A DNA stretch of 64,000 nt from Datisca glomerata (GCA_003255025.1 QANY01005406.1:248001-312000); one strand, 5' to 3'. Shown: positions 50,071-62,994, numbered from the stretch's first letter. Numbers and translations are program-made. The notes: a model not told the origin generated them from the letters alone.

Positions 50071-51845
50071 ATTAATTATGAGAGTAGCTCATTCTCATTT
50101 AGTTAGTAGCCAGGTAATAAGTATTGCTCCAGGGAACAGTCGAACAGACCAAAAGATCGAAAAGGCCTGGAAAGAGAGACAAAAAGGAGGGAGTTCAATT
50201 ATTCAGGGGGGAATGCACCCCCACTGTCACTATAAGTATTCGTTAAAATGTCCAAAAGAGAATCTGCAGAAAATACACCTTTCAGGGGGTGTAAATCCAC
50301 GGGACACTCTATGATACTGTTAATGGGCCACTCTCTTTGCCTACAAACAGTAATTCTCAGTGTCTCTAATAATGTTGACTAGATGATGAGACAATTTTTA
50401 ATTTTTTTTTTTGTAATATTAAATCAGAGTCCTCACTTCTTAACATGGACGGTCTAAATTCAATTGTACATGACTGTTGTACTACTACTGCCATTTTCAC
50501 TAAAACAGTTTCATCTTCTTCAAGGTGTCCCAAATGCATGAATCACAATGAGTTAAGATAGTGAGGGCATGTGCGTGAATGGTTTGACTCGTGTCCTTTT
50601 TTTTTGAATATTTAGAAACATGGTTTAATATTTGTAAAAACAAGAGCTTGAATTCATTTTTAAACAAAAGCGCGTCATGTAACAATGTAATACTCAACGT
50701 CATATGCGTCGACGCATGATTATTCGTATAAGTTGAGTACCGTGTGTTTAATTTTTGGATAAATTACACTAACCTGCTATTTTTTTACATTAATTATAGG
50801 GATAGTTTTATTTTAGCTATAAATAATATCACAACATATTTTCCTCCAAAACCTAAGAGTAGCCTTTATTTAATTTTTTTTCTTAAAAACAGAAAATGAA
50901 GAGATGTGGATTTAACATAACATAACAATACATAAGCTTTTAAGAAGGCTGGTGTTAAAAAGAAAAGAATATCAATCTGTTCTTACTGTTCATATCTGAA
51001 TACATACAAAGTAGCAAGCAGGGCAGGGCAGGCTTTTGAATGTCATATAAATACAACAGAGAGAGACCTTTGAATTGCAGGGTACTATCCTCAACAAAGC
51101 CGAGGATTGCGGAATTTACTTCTGTATAGTTCCGCCCTACACAACAATCACTTAGGCAACTCCCTCTTTAGACAAATTATAGAGATTGTCGGCTACCATG
51201 TGATCGGTAATCATGTCCGTTAAATTAAAACACTAAAAATTAAGATCTATTTTGATTTAAAAAAATAATTAATTAATTTATTTTTTCAATTTTCATGTTA
51301 AACAGATCGAAACCGTTCAATTGTAAATCAACGGATCAAAATTATTAAAAGATGCAGATCAAATTACTTGTCTGCCACTACCATATATCGATATTGGTTT
51401 AAGTACATGCATTACTTTTTTTATTCCAAGTTTACCTTCTTAATATAATTTTCTCAATCAAGTTATGAATAATTTAAAAGAAATCGAATTGTTCTAGTAG
51501 TTTTAGACTAAGATGTCTCTATGCGGTCGATGTAATGAGCACAGTTAGGTATTGAGGAGACAATAAAAGCACACATATGTTGATTGTAAATGTTCATGTT
51601 ATCAACAATGCAAACAGTTACAGAGTTTGGTTTTCAATTATCGAATATTTGCTTGAAAAGGTTAGACATATGATGACCAAATGAGGACTAAATTAGGAAA
51701 ATAGAACATTTAATGACCAAATTAGAATTCAGATTAAACTTTAAGAATAAAAAATACATGTTACCTATAGGTAATTTTTCAACTAATCTCAAGGTGCACA
51801 TATCCTTAGCTAAGAGTTTTTCACAAGTACATCACAAGTAAATTA
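50071..51845. other. AT-rich spacer with one unsupported short frame
   Basis: A 78-codon plus frame at 50078-50314 crosses two related pieces with runs of G (CAGGGGGGAATGCACCCCC near 50202 and CAGGGGGTGTAAATCC near 50283). It matches no protein family that I recognise and has no splice or gene context, so no gene is called. Confidence 0.3.
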
Positions 51846-51849
51846 AGAA

Positions 51850-51970
51850 ATAGGTCAACATGACGATGTCCACGAGATAACATGACTCGTGGTTTAAACC
51901 CCCGACTTGAGAGGAGCAAACACTCAAACCCATCGTGACTATTTACGCTACACCTCAATCACTATATTTT
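51850..51970 (-). mobile_element. Possible SINE relic
   Basis: Minus strand shows an A-box-like TAGTCACGATGGG followed about 40 nt later by a B-box-like GGGGGTTTAAACCACGAG, the spacing of tRNA-derived SINEs. No target duplication was identified. Confidence 0.35.
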
Positions 51971-52475
51971 TGCAATGAACAAAAGCTTATCTCCACCTCT
52001 TCAAATTAGATTTCTGGATTTTACTATGAAGGAATGAGCTAGAATAAGTTTATCAGTCATATATTGTAGTTTCAACAAATTCAAGAACTCCTATCAAACA
52101 TATTCTAACAAATTTAACACCCTCAACTACCACTACCAAACACGTTTTTTTAAACATTTTCAGCTACATGATAATTATTTCATTAAAAATCCGAGATGAT
52201 TCATGTATATACTATTAATAAAAGAATAATTAGTGATTCGAGAATTGGAAGGATTTTTTTATCACCATTTCTATTGAATCCATGTCGAAAAAAACAATTA
52301 AAGGATTATCAGGAAGCTATACATGGCAATAAGATGATCAATCTAACAATTCACATGTATATATGCCTTTTGAACAATAGAGAGTTCACTCAACAGATCT
52401 TTTCTGGGGTGCCTACCAATCCTTTCTTTTTCCACAGAATAAATTAAAAGAAAAAAAGACCAAGAATATTTTGGA

Positions 52476-55044
52476 TCAAGGCCATGTTCCACCTGATACT
52501 GGCTTCAGCTCCTGCATTAGAAACGGGAAATGCGTCGTGTTATTACCGTTGTAGATAGACGATGGAGCGTGGTGGAATGCTGTATATGGAAAATTACGTC
52601 GACCGACAGCCGACGATGGTGAAACACTGGTTGAATTAGGGAATCCTGATGATGCTGCAGCAGAGAAGAGTGGCACTGGAGTTGCCCTACCATAAGGGCC
52701 GCCTAGCATTGGCCATGCCCAAGATGGATCAACTTCCATTCTCTTCCCCGTTGCTCTTTCCTGCAATAATTAAACACACAATTTCTAAATGAATTGCAAA
52801 GACTATGAAAAATCATCTCCAGATATATCCAGATCATCGGTATTCTAGAGTTCATCTATATCAGATTGAGGACTGATGTATATAAAACTATAACTTGAAT
52901 CAAATCTTTAAGAAAGATACTGATTACTGATTAGGTTAATAGTAAGCCAATACGTGTTTAAACTGGCTGATAACTATACCTTATAGACGGGAAAGAAACT
53001 GGAACTGACACCAGAATGGTGCTTAGATGTCAATATAGGGGCATAAGGCCTCACGACTGCTGAAGTTGAGTTCTCAAGCTGCAAGCGAATGAAAAAATGT
53101 GTAAATGACTCCACGAATCGATGGAGAACTTAAAGAAAATGATTCCAAAATTACCCTTTCTCTCCTAGCAAGAGGTGAGTTATCCAAGCCGCACTGATGC
53201 AAAACACTACCAAAGCTGAGGTTCTCCTTTTGGCCGTCGCATAGCTCGGGGGGAGCAATTCCCAAGTTCAAATCAAGATCCTGGTTGCCCTCTGTACCGA
53301 ATGTTAATACATTTAGATAGACAATTGCTCAGATAACAGAAGAGACAATTAGATGAACTAGCTTTCATTTATGATACAATGCACAACAAAACAACAAAAA
53401 GGACCTTCATTCTGAGCTTCGGAAGCTATCTCCGCTTCGTACGAACTGGGTTCGAAATTGGTAACTGCTTCCTTTCCATTGCACTTTATGGCGGCCTTGT
53501 CATATGCCCTGAAAGATAAAAACTTGTGGAGAATGAGAAACTAGAAACTAGTAGGATAGAGAGCCTAAATAGTAAATATTATTATCTATAAAGACCTTGC
53601 AGCTTCTATTTCGCTATCAAAAAGTCCAAGATATATATACCTGCAGGAAAGCAATCAATAGAACCCAATTTAAAATCAATTCTGAGCTCTATGATTCCAC
53701 TTATTGGCAAATACTCAATTTCCAGTTAAGAATTTGGGATGACAATTAAAGATAGTTGAACAATTTCTTAAAAGACTGTTCATATTAGGAATTGTAATTC
53801 ATAGTAAGCGTTGTTTACTTCTTGCCGAGAAACTGTCCCATTCGAGCTTCCCATCGCCCGCATTTGTGTAGGGTCACTCCTCTGTATTTCGAGGTCCCCC
53901 TCGAAAATCCCGTACTCTGCCGGCGGAGTATATGCACAAACTCTTCCTTTGTAAAATTACTCATCTAAAACACAATCAAACCAAAGCAATAAGCACTTAA
54001 GCAAAACCTCAACTAGCTGCAATTATAAATCAAAGTTATCATCCCCAACCGAATTACCTGCTTGATATCTTCATCATAGTCACTGATATTGAAATTGATA
54101 TCCGCATCAACCCCACGGAACTTGATGGCAGCTCGATCATACGCCCTGTGATCAAAAACCAAAATATCCCGAAGAATCCCATAAAAAACAATAAGAAACA
54201 GCATATTCTTTTCCAAATGAAACTACTGAAAATGTTTACCTAGCTGCAGCGTGAGCAGTATCAAAACCACCTGCACAAATCAAAGTTTAAACACCCATTT
54301 CGGTATAGAAATTTTCAATAAGCAGAAAGTAAGAGGATCAACGAGATAGAAACGTCGTGAAACCAAATTTTCTTTCTTACCCAAGTAGACCTGCTTCCCA
54401 CAGTCCCTGCACACAATCGCAACCCAACAGTACCACACAATCAATAAGAAACAAGAATAGAGATTATAATCGGAAAATCAAGCCAACTATAACAATTAAA
54501 CCAATATCACAAACCAAATATGGGATTCCCATCTTCCCGTCCTTCGATAAAACGTGACCCCGCGATACTGTGAGCTCCGAGACCTCGGACCCCGCCGGCT
54601 CTTCTTGATAGGCTGACGGTGCGGCGGGGCTGTGATCATCTGCTCGGCAGCTGCACTAAAATTGGACTCCACGCCAGGGAACTCCGACCATTGCCTCGGC
54701 GAACATGAGTCTAAAGACGACCCACCGGTCATGGGGAAAAGCTGGATTGTGCGGTAGCCGTGACCGTCGCAAGTTTCGACCATTTTGGCGGCTGAACTGT
54801 CTCTGACCATCTTGTTTTGGTTGAGGATACTAAAAGAGTAAACGAAAGCGTCATCTGCCTTGGAGGAGTCCTCCTCACCGTTGGTGTTGGACGAGAGCTC
54901 GCCGTTGACAATGGAGGATGAATTGAAACTTCCCGAGCCTTCCATTTGGTTACCAGAAACCGGATGAAGCTTCTCAGTTGCCATTTCATAATAACTTCCC
55001 GCGCCGCCATCAGCGGAAACGACACTGAGATTGAGATCCAGCAT
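52476..55044 (-). CDS. AP2: AP2/TOE-type transcription factor with two AP2 domains, miR172-regulated
   Basis: Ten exons: 55044-54515, 54405-54380, 54270-54240, 54145-54058, 53964-53819, 53640-53596, 53508-53405, 53291-53155, 53078-52980, 52760-52476. They sum to 1491 nt, 496 aa, in frame with GT-AG. The start was chosen to give [12 protein letters not shown], the family opening (EAR-like DLNL); an in-frame ATG nine codons upstream (55071) also exists. A basic stretch [12 protein letters not shown] precedes AP2 domain 1 (about 158-225, [32 protein letters not shown]). Domain 2 is at about 250-317 ([33 protein letters not shown]). A second EAR-like DLDLNLG follows. AAASSGF (about 436-442) is encoded by the miR172 site. 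euAP2 proteins bind AT-rich AP2 elements, recruit TOPLESS-type corepressors and control flowering time, floral organs and fruit. AP2 versus TOE1/RAP2.7 orthology is not settled from sequence reading alone. Confidence 0.94.
52640..52660 (-). promoter_or_regulatory. miR172 target site in the AP2/TOE last exon
   Basis: Minus strand reads CTGCAGCATCATCAGGATTC followed by C, matching the canonical miR172-complementary sequence of AP2-clade mRNAs at all first 20 positions. It lies in frame and encodes AAASSGF. miR172 represses these mRNAs by cleavage and translational inhibition. Confidence 0.95.
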
Positions 55045-55470
55045 TCGATAAGAACTCAACCTTCTTTTCACAATAACAAAATACTAGGTGGGTTGCTCTG
55101 AAAAATGGTTCATTAAACTAAACGAATGAAACTGACAGATTACCACTGCGTTTGTTCACGCATACTAAGAAGAATCATATGCAGTAAAGAGGAAGAAAAG
55201 ATGATGATGGTTTAGGAGAAATGGGGATATCTCAATGACCCATAAAATCATATCTCAGTGGTGAGTGATCTTCACACAGTCAGACAAAGAGAGAAGTAGA
55301 GAGAGAGTGTGAGAGATGGACAGGTCGTTAATGGTGGAGGTCGTTAATGGAGGAGATGAAGAAAGAGGAGAGAGAGGGTGGGGGTCGCTCTCAGAATTCT
55401 CTTTTTTCCTTTTGCCTTTCTTTTTAATTCCTCTCCCAAAACAATAATTGTTTTGTTGGCGTCGTTGAGT

Positions 55471-55539
<69 letters not shown>

Positions 55540-55540
55540 T
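55045..55540 (-). promoter_or_regulatory. AP2/TOE 5' leader and promoter-proximal region, with upstream ORFs
   Basis: The minus-strand leader contains a 28-codon upstream ORF (55251-55165, ATG ATT TTA TGG ... TAG) and shorter overlapping ATGs, followed by the in-frame ATG at 55071. A long CT tract on the transcribed strand (plus GA, 55475-55537) is upstream, a common plant core-promoter or leader feature. The transcription start was not determined. Confidence 0.5.
55475..55537. repeat. (GA)n microsatellite
   Basis: About 31 perfect GA units upstream of the AP2/TOE leader. Confidence 0.97.
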
Positions 55541-56660
55541 AAATCAGTCAGAGCATTAGAGTGTGTGAGTGACTAAAACCATTCCCGCTCTAAGCTTACT
55601 TAACATCATTATCGTCTTCTTCGTCGTTTTTCTTCATTCTTTATTCTCATACCCAATGTTGTTACTGGTAGTCCTAGACTGCTTCATCTTTTGGGGTTAA
55701 AATTGGAATGTCATCGTTATGTTTGAATTTTTTTCTAATTAGTTTGATATTTTTTATACCAAAAATACTATTAGTTTATGAAATTAATATTGACACAAAC
55801 TTTATCCTCTACTAATTGTGTGTATATAAATCTAACCGACCATAAAATAATTAATAGATTCAGTCTAGTTTTACGGTCCACCATAAAAAAAATTATTTGT
55901 CAAGAGCTCCATCAATTAATTTAATCATATATGTTTTAAAAGATTTTAAGTTTTTCATGCATTGTAATAAAAACTCACTTTATACCACAACACGTAAACT
56001 AAACATTAAATAGAAATGAAAGAAATACAAAAGTAAACAAATATGAGAAAATGTACGGATAGAAATGTGAGAAAATAAATATGATATGTGTGTGTGAGGG
56101 AGTATAAACGGTAGGTATGGTCAGTTCAATCCAACATGCATGAAATTTTTAGGCCGAACCAAAAGATTTTTTCTTTTAAATTCAAGACGGAACTGACCGT
56201 ATTTACTAAAAAATTGATCAAACCGATCATTTTCGGTTTGGTCGATTTTTTGCACAGTCATAACACGTAGTAAGATCATTCAAAAAATATTTGTATAATT
56301 TTAAAAGAAATCGAAAGAATGATGAAAAGAAACTGAAGAAAACGACTGAGATGAGAAAGTGAAACCTTATAAATTATTACTATGAATATTATACATTGGA
56401 CATTATTATATTTAGTACAAAACTAAAAACATGAATCTAATAGCAAATATTACAGTGAATTCGTCATATTTCTACTCAAAAAATTCATGGAAATGGACAT
56501 AACCAATCATAATAATTTTTGTGGGTATCCTTTGATTTGTTTATATACTATTTAAACTTTTATAATACAAATTGTCTTGCATCTCCTGTACATAATTTAA
56601 GAATATCAATTTGAATTGCACATGTTTCAGCTGAAAACTTCAACAATACATATGTCAGTC
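55541..56660. other. Intergenic spacer
   Basis: AT-rich. 56120-56270 has GACGGAACTGACCG / AAACCGATCATTTTCGG words reminiscent of the 39.5-40.4 kb remnant. No gene seen. Confidence 0.35.
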
Positions 56661-57365
56661 TCTATTGTTAAATGTAGGAATCCTTCTTCTAATAAGATAT
56701 GCGACGATTGTGTCGTACGCGATCTTTCCTCTCTGCCGAATGTCCTATTCTTCTGAATGGGCTCCTTTCGACTCCAACACCTATAAAACACAGACAAATA
56801 ATCCTACAGGCGAGGAACCGGGGGTGGTTGCCCCGCCTAAGTACCTCTGATACCTAAGTCGGTATTTGGTCGATATTCTAACATAATTTTCTCAGGGGAG
56901 AGTAGATATACATTTCTTATCTATTAGTAGAGGTATTTATACTTAAGTCATTTGGTGGGAGGAAGCATGTTGAAGAGATCTCTAGGAGACATACCGGGGA
57001 AGTTTCGTGGAAACACGAGATTTATCCTTGATTAGACTAAAAATGAGCTGACCTTTCACGTAATTTGATATGCATTGGTTGTCGATGTATTTTTTAGGCA
57101 ACGGTCTGGAGACTGGTGTGATATTTAATCATGCCTATTGAGTACTACTTTCATAGAGTAATGATGGTCTTGCGCTCGGGGTTGACTGAGCTTTCTATGT
57201 AAACTCTATTCTTATCCTTTTGTGTACTCGGGTCCAGGCGTCCCGATCTCTGTAGAGGCTAACGAGACGAGATCAACTTTCATTCCTTTCCTATCACAAG
57301 GAGTTCCCTAATGCGGTGTGACATGTGTCATTATGGTGGAGAAAACACCCATAACATAGTATACA
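56661..57365. mobile_element. LTR-like remnant (possible solo LTR)
   Basis: Moderately GC-richer patch with words typical of plant LTRs: CCTACAGGCGAGGAACCGGG, then GCCTAAGTACCTCTGATACC and TAAGTCGG, a pattern seen in many LTR transcripts, followed by AGAGGTATTTATAC. Ends and target duplication were not located. Confidence 0.35.
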
Positions 57366-57625
57366 TATGATTTTCATGATATAAAATTATTTTCTCTTAA
57401 CTAATTATTTGAAGTTTTATGCTCCTAATTACATCATACCACAAAAATGTTTAATTTTAAAAAATATTGATATAACAAATTTTTAATATAATGTTAATTT
57501 CATTATAAAAGTGATTTAAATGAAAATGTGAAATATCTAACTTGTAAGTAATATATGTTAAACAAACTTAATGGGTAAAATGAAAAATAAAAAATTTATC
57601 CCCTTAAGCTCATTTTAATATAGTA
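57366..57625. other. AT-rich spacer
   Basis: No gene, repeat or element recognised between the LTR-like remnant and the Helitron. Confidence 0.35.
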
Positions 57626-58200
57626 CTAGTCGATAACTACGTGCTTTGCACGTCTTAAGTAAGTTAAAGTATACATAAAATTTAAAATTAATAATAATGT
57701 AATAAATACATTATTTTATAAAATAGTTGTAAATCTAAATTTAAAGTAAAATAATAGTACTAATAAGTACATCAGCTTGTTAATAATTGTTGAAATTTTA
57801 TTGTATAGAATTACTGTGAATAATATACAAAATGATTGTTCATCAATTTGTTAGATTGTATCATATTAACAGTTAATTCGTCCTTTTCAAAATAGTTATC
57901 TCTAATTCATTTATATGGATTTTCATGTTCTGATAATATAAAAGATATTATATAATATTTAATTTTATAACCTCAAAATTCATCTTTATGAATATTTATG
58001 TTTCTATTTGCATTATATTACAAAAATATTATATTTTACAAACTATTTCTAAAAAATTATAATTGAATAAAAATAATATCATTACATGGATTATATTAAA
58101 TTACATGGATTATATTAAATGAGAAAATATATGAAAAAATCTAAATTATATTATATTTTATGAAAGTTTGAAAAGTAAAAATAAGAATAATAAAAAAAGG
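57626..58200 (-). mobile_element. Non-autonomous Helitron, inverted relative of the UPL4-intron copy
   Basis: On the minus strand the 3' end is ACGTGCAAAGCACGT (a clean hairpin), then AGTTATCGA and CTAG (57629-57626) followed by T: a textbook Helitron end. Sequence upstream of it (minus) matches 8310-8881 over long stretches, e.g. TACTATTATTTTACTTTAAA, CATAAAGATGAATTTTGAGG and ATTAAATATTATATAA. The 5' end was not defined. Confidence 0.72.
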
Positions 58201-59150
58201 GTCAGGAAATGAAAACATAAAACAACCTAAAATAGTACATGTTATAAATATTGTCAGAAATAAAATGAGAACAAACTCTAAAGCATTTCACCACCACATA
58301 AGAGAAATCGTAGTAGGGGCTTTGAAAGCAAACAATCTGTTGCGCGGTTATCCTTCTGATAAATTTAAGTGACAACAAAGTTCATCTGCGCGAGTAAACT
58401 TAAACATTTATTACAAGCATGATGCAGATGGCAAGGAACCTTTAGAGATTTATAACAAAAAAATAAACACCATATAAATAGAATCACTCTTCAACCATAA
58501 TTATTTTCATCTAAAAGACAAAGCACACACAATCATTTATCACAACTTCTACTAGTATAAATTTATTTGGTACTCTCTCTATATATAAATATATAAATGC
58601 ATATATATATGGAATAAATAATGAAAATCAAGGATTACTCATAAATCAAATGCGATGATCATGTCTATAAATGAGAAGATAATCTTTAAACAAAAACATA
58701 TTCTGAATCATTGAATATTGAACGATGCAACATTTATATAATTCCATTCAATTACCTCTCTCATGAAAAATGATCCGAGAACCTTCTTTGTTTTCAGTTT
58801 GTGCTTTGGCTTTGGCACAAAGAACCTCTCCTACGAGAGAGGTAATAAATCATTGAAGGTTGTTAGCCCATATGATTTTATAGACAATTCATCATGATTA
58901 TACATTGAGTTTTGATCTTCGGGTAATATCCTTTCTCAGTGACAAAAAATCGAATAAGATCATTTTCAAAGTAAACAATTATTAGTAATTATGGAATATT
59001 GCACGACTCAATATTTTTTTACATAATCTAATATCACACGTGGATATTTAAAAAGAAAAGAATGTGAAAAACTAATCAATTTCATAACTCAATTGAGAAT
59101 ATGTGTTAGTGATATAAATTATATATGAAGTTTGACTATCGTCATGTTGA
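58201..59150. other. AT-rich intergenic
   Basis: Contains ACCTCTCTCATGAAAAATG (58755) and CCTCTCCTACGAGAGAGG, a short palindrome (58827-58845). No gene supported. Confidence 0.35.
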
Positions 59151-60440
59151 TCGAATATGACTCTCTCTATGTGATTTCGATGTATGAAAATTTCCATGTG
59201 TCCTCATATTCATTGCATAAGTTGTCACTGTGACGATGCCTTCCACCTCACTCACTGGAGCGCCCTACTCGCCAATGTTGGCACCTTGCTCGATCTTGCG
59301 AGGGCACCCTACTGGTCGACAAGTGCGCCTTGCTCGCACCTACACCAATGAAGGTGCCCTACTCATGCCCACCTACAGAGGGGCACCCTTCTTGCATAAC
59401 AAGGTTCCCTATTGACCCAAAAGGGCGTATTGGATATGGCACGCCCTCAGGGCGCCCTAGTCTTACAATCAAGGGAGTCGTGTTGAACTTGCGCAAATTC
59501 TGAAGCTCTTGTGAATCCTCATATCGATGCTTCATGAGCAAATATCCTTCTACAAACATCAATAGGCGCTAACTCATCTTGCTACACCTTGAACAATACT
59601 ATATCATGCTCATCGGCACCTATGCTACACTATATTCACTTTGTACATTTTTTCCATCAAGTCAAGTTACAAATACTTAAAGGGAACCCTTTGCTTGAGA
59701 ACGATTTGAAGGATCTGACATGATAGGATTTAAACTTGAACCACTTTTAGAGTTATAAATATGTCACCTTCTCGTATTGGGAAGATACCTAGCTCTAAGA
59801 ACCCCTTAGGTCGGTTTGGTTGAATGATGCATTTATGTATCATCGACACGACTCACTCTCTAATCCTCCCTTGGTGTAGTGGTCTGGCCCGTGGCGTGTC
59901 CATGGTGATTGGATGTACGTGAGACTTTCAAACCACCTCAGTGTACTATCTATAAATAGTAGCATTCTCCATATTTACATGAGCCATTAACCGCTCCTCT
60001 TACCATATTACTATAAATGATATTTCGGTATGGGAAACCTTTTACGAAAGAATGATAAAAAAAATATTTAGAGAGAGAATGAAATAGTAAAGACATCATG
60101 ATTTACGTGAAAAACCTTAAAGGGAAGAAAAATCACAGGAGGAACTATGATATTTTCTTGTATTTTGTGGAGGTTTGTGTTGTTTTTTTTGTATGTTGTT
60201 ACGTGTGCCTCTATTTATAGGCATTCAATCAGTTATACAAAATATCATACAACTTATCTAATTCTATCTGAAAATGGGATCAACCGAATATTCCACTAAG
60301 ATCTAACATATCAACATTAATAACTTAAGTAAATCTTGACCGTCTGATCAATCTAATAGTCTTGATCAACTTCTCTTTGTATTGCCACGTTTGGCAAGCC
60401 ATGTAGTTTTGTCTGATTGATCTCTTCATCATAACCGCTT
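59151..60440. other. Repeat-rich remnant with GGCGCCCTA units and an LTR-like right half
   Basis: 59245-59460 has about six degenerate copies of GGGCACCCTACT / GCGCCCTACTCG, with palindromic GGGCGCCC at 59450. 59850-60300 has LTR-like features (CTATCTATAAATAGTAG, a TATA-like box at 59950, and CTATTTATAGGCATTCAATC). No paired LTR was found. Confidence 0.3.
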
Positions 60441-61340
60441 GGTTGATCCTACGGTTCTCGTTCTATATTTTATTCGATGGAGTCTTCGATCTAGATCTTG
60501 CCACGAGTCATGTGAAATTTTGTTTATTCATTGGCCCCCATTAAACTCAGCAAAATTTTATTCGTTGAGGTGTAATGATTTATCTTTTCTTATTCTGATG
60601 TTACGTCTATCCATTTTTGTTCTCACGTGCTTCTTGAAAACATGCGATGTAATTTTTCAATGTAATTTTTTGATTGTCTGTTGTCAATGGTGGTTTCTCA
60701 TTTTCTTTCTGCCATTACATTTTTTTGTTCCTGTTCATAAATGCTTTGCAGCTGTCGAGCAATTTTTTTATCAGTCTGCTGTCAATAACGATTACTTCTT
60801 CTTCATTTGTTGTTACGTCTTTTTGTTCCTTACATTACAGACTTATTGATAGAGTTTTTCCCATTTCTTCATTTTTCATTTTCCCTATCTTGTACGTTAA
60901 GATATGTGATAAAAATATTGTACAAAAATAATAATACAATAATTTATTGAAATGAGTAAGGAGCGAGTGTGTCATTTCATGAGTTTGAGTCTCATGTTCC
61001 ACATTTGTTGGTAGAATTTCTACTGTTTTCTTGTTTTTTTCCTCTCTCGTTTCATATTTTCCCTTTGTACTTCTGCTTCGATCAATATGAATTACTCTGT
61101 TTGTGTAATTTTTCTTCTATTGAACTCTCTTTTGTTGTACTTCATTCAGAGACTTAGCAAAATCTATGGATCAAAATCCGGTATTGTGCTGACTTCAAGC
61201 TTTTTAATGAAATCCGTTTTTAAATACTTAAGAAACTTTTTGTCTCTCAGTTCTCTTAAGAATAATTATGTTCTTTTATGAAATCTGTTCCTGAGGACAA
61301 GACTTTAATTTCTTTATGATATACATGCTCCCTCAAATAC
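60441..61340. other. T-rich region without supported genes
   Basis: Strongly T-rich on the plus strand. Long frames (60439-60849 and overlapping ones) encode Phe/Leu/Cys-rich low-complexity peptides expected from T-rich DNA. No family motif. Confidence 0.35.
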
Positions 61341-61760
61341 TTAGGTTCAAATAAAGAACCATGACCTCGTCTTTATTCTGAGAGAAGGAATTATGAACTG
61401 TCATTTTCTTTTTAGATGAAGACTTAGGTTCAAATAAAGAACCATGACCCTTATTTTCATTCTGAGAGAAGGAGTTACGAACTGTCATTTTCTTTTGAGG
61501 AGAGGATTTAGGCTCAAAGAATCATGACCTCATTTTCGTTCTGAGAGAAGGAATTACGAACTGTCGTTTTCTTTTGAAAGGAGTACTTAGGTTCAAATAA
61601 AGAACTATGACCTCATTTTCATTCTAAAAAAATGAATTAGGAACTACCGTTTTCTTTTGAAAGGAAGACTTAAGTTCAAATAAAGAACCATTGCCTCGTT
61701 TTCATTTTCTTCTAAGAACGGCGTTCATAGACACTCCCAATGACTTAGTCTCCTTCAGTG
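61341..61760 (+). repeat. About 83-bp tandem repeat, five copies
   Basis: AGGTTCAAATAAAGAACCAT occurs at 61343 and 61426, a shortened form at 61510, then 61589 and 61672 (spacings 83, 84, 79, 83). Each unit also has GACCTCGTTTTCATTCTGAG and GAACTGTCATTTTCTTTTGA. It contains the small palindrome GGTTCnnnnnnnGAACC. Confidence 0.92.
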
Positions 61761-61859
61761 GAACCATGATCTCGTTTTGATTTACTACCGGTTCATCAAG
61801 AGAGTTTTTCCCGTTTCCTTTCATTTCTTCCGCTTTGCACTTTTTTATTTCGTATTTCT

Positions 61860-62330
61860 CCATTTCTCCTTTTCGGTTTTCTTTTTTTGCTTTAAACTTT
61901 TTCTATTTTTTTCTCGCTTCTTTTTCGTTTGCTCTTAGCCTTCCCATTCTAAAATGTTGAAACCGCGTCATTCCTTTACTTGGTCTTTCTTTACTCGACT
62001 TTTCTTTACTGATATTTCTTTACTCAGCTTTTCTTTTCTACATTTCTTTATTCAGCTCAGCCTTTCTTTCACTTTTCTTTACTCGGCATTTCTTTTCTTA
62101 GCTTTTCTTTTCCACTTTTCTTTACTCAACTCTTCATTTATACTTTTATTTACTCAACTTTTCTTTCCGCCTTTCTTTGCTCAGCTTATCCTTTCTTTTC
62201 TCAACTTTTCTTTTCTTCATTTCTTTACTCAACTCTTATTTCCTCCATTTCTTTACTCAACTCAACCTTTTTTTTCACCTTTTTTACTCAGCTCAACTTT
62301 TCTTCGAACGAATTTCTATTTTAAAATTAT
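61860..62330 (+). repeat. Pyrimidine-rich repeats on TTTCTTTACTCAGCTTTTC
   Basis: More than fifteen irregular 18-30 bp copies of CTTTACTCAACTTTTCTTT-like units. Almost no A/G is present except in ACTCAGC / ACTCGGC. Frames across it (61954-62379) are repeat artefacts. Confidence 0.85.
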
Positions 62331-62994
62331 CGTTCCTTCCTTTTTTTTGTTTCTTTGGTCGAAGCTTCTGTGGTGGTGATGTTCCATTGGCTACAATATT
62401 ATCCCTCACTGTTGGTGACGATGGCGGCCATCACCTCAATTTTTCAGATTCGATCCCCGACGAATAACATTATTTTATTAAACTCGTTCTCAACTGTTTT
62501 TCCATTTCCAATTATGTATTGCCTTTTCCATTTCTGCTTCCAACTCGTTTTGCTTTTGGTTCTGTTGTTGAGGGGCCGTTTAGTTTGGTTTTGAGCGTTT
62601 TGATAAGAGATTTCTTAAGTTTTTTCTTACTCTATAAGCATAAAAAAACCACGGCGTCTCTACTAATTCATCTTCTCTCTCTAAATATTTATCTTTATTA
62701 TTCGTTCGTAAATGATTCCCTATACCAAAAAAATAATTTACAATTACACCAATGCATTTTGTCACTATCTAAATGCTGACAGTAGTGCTCGTCATTTTCC
62801 CCATAATTCACTCTTCGTAATCATATTATCGTTGTATTACTCTGACTATACTACTCACTGGAATCTTCAACTTCAACCCTTATTACCCCTTTATAGTTGA
62901 TATTCAACCACCTGATATAAGAAAATATATATTTTGTTTCAATCTCAAATTAAAAATAATGTATTTCGTTAATAGAAAAGGACCGAATTCAAAA

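Noticed and set aside
50078..50314. 78-codon plus frame
   Set aside because: No family recognised and isolated in AT-rich DNA; the only structure is two G-run segments.
60439..60849. 136-codon plus frame rich in Phe, Cys and Leu
   Set aside because: T-rich DNA produces such frames; no domain, no splice context, and an overlapping frame (60674-60931) is also open.
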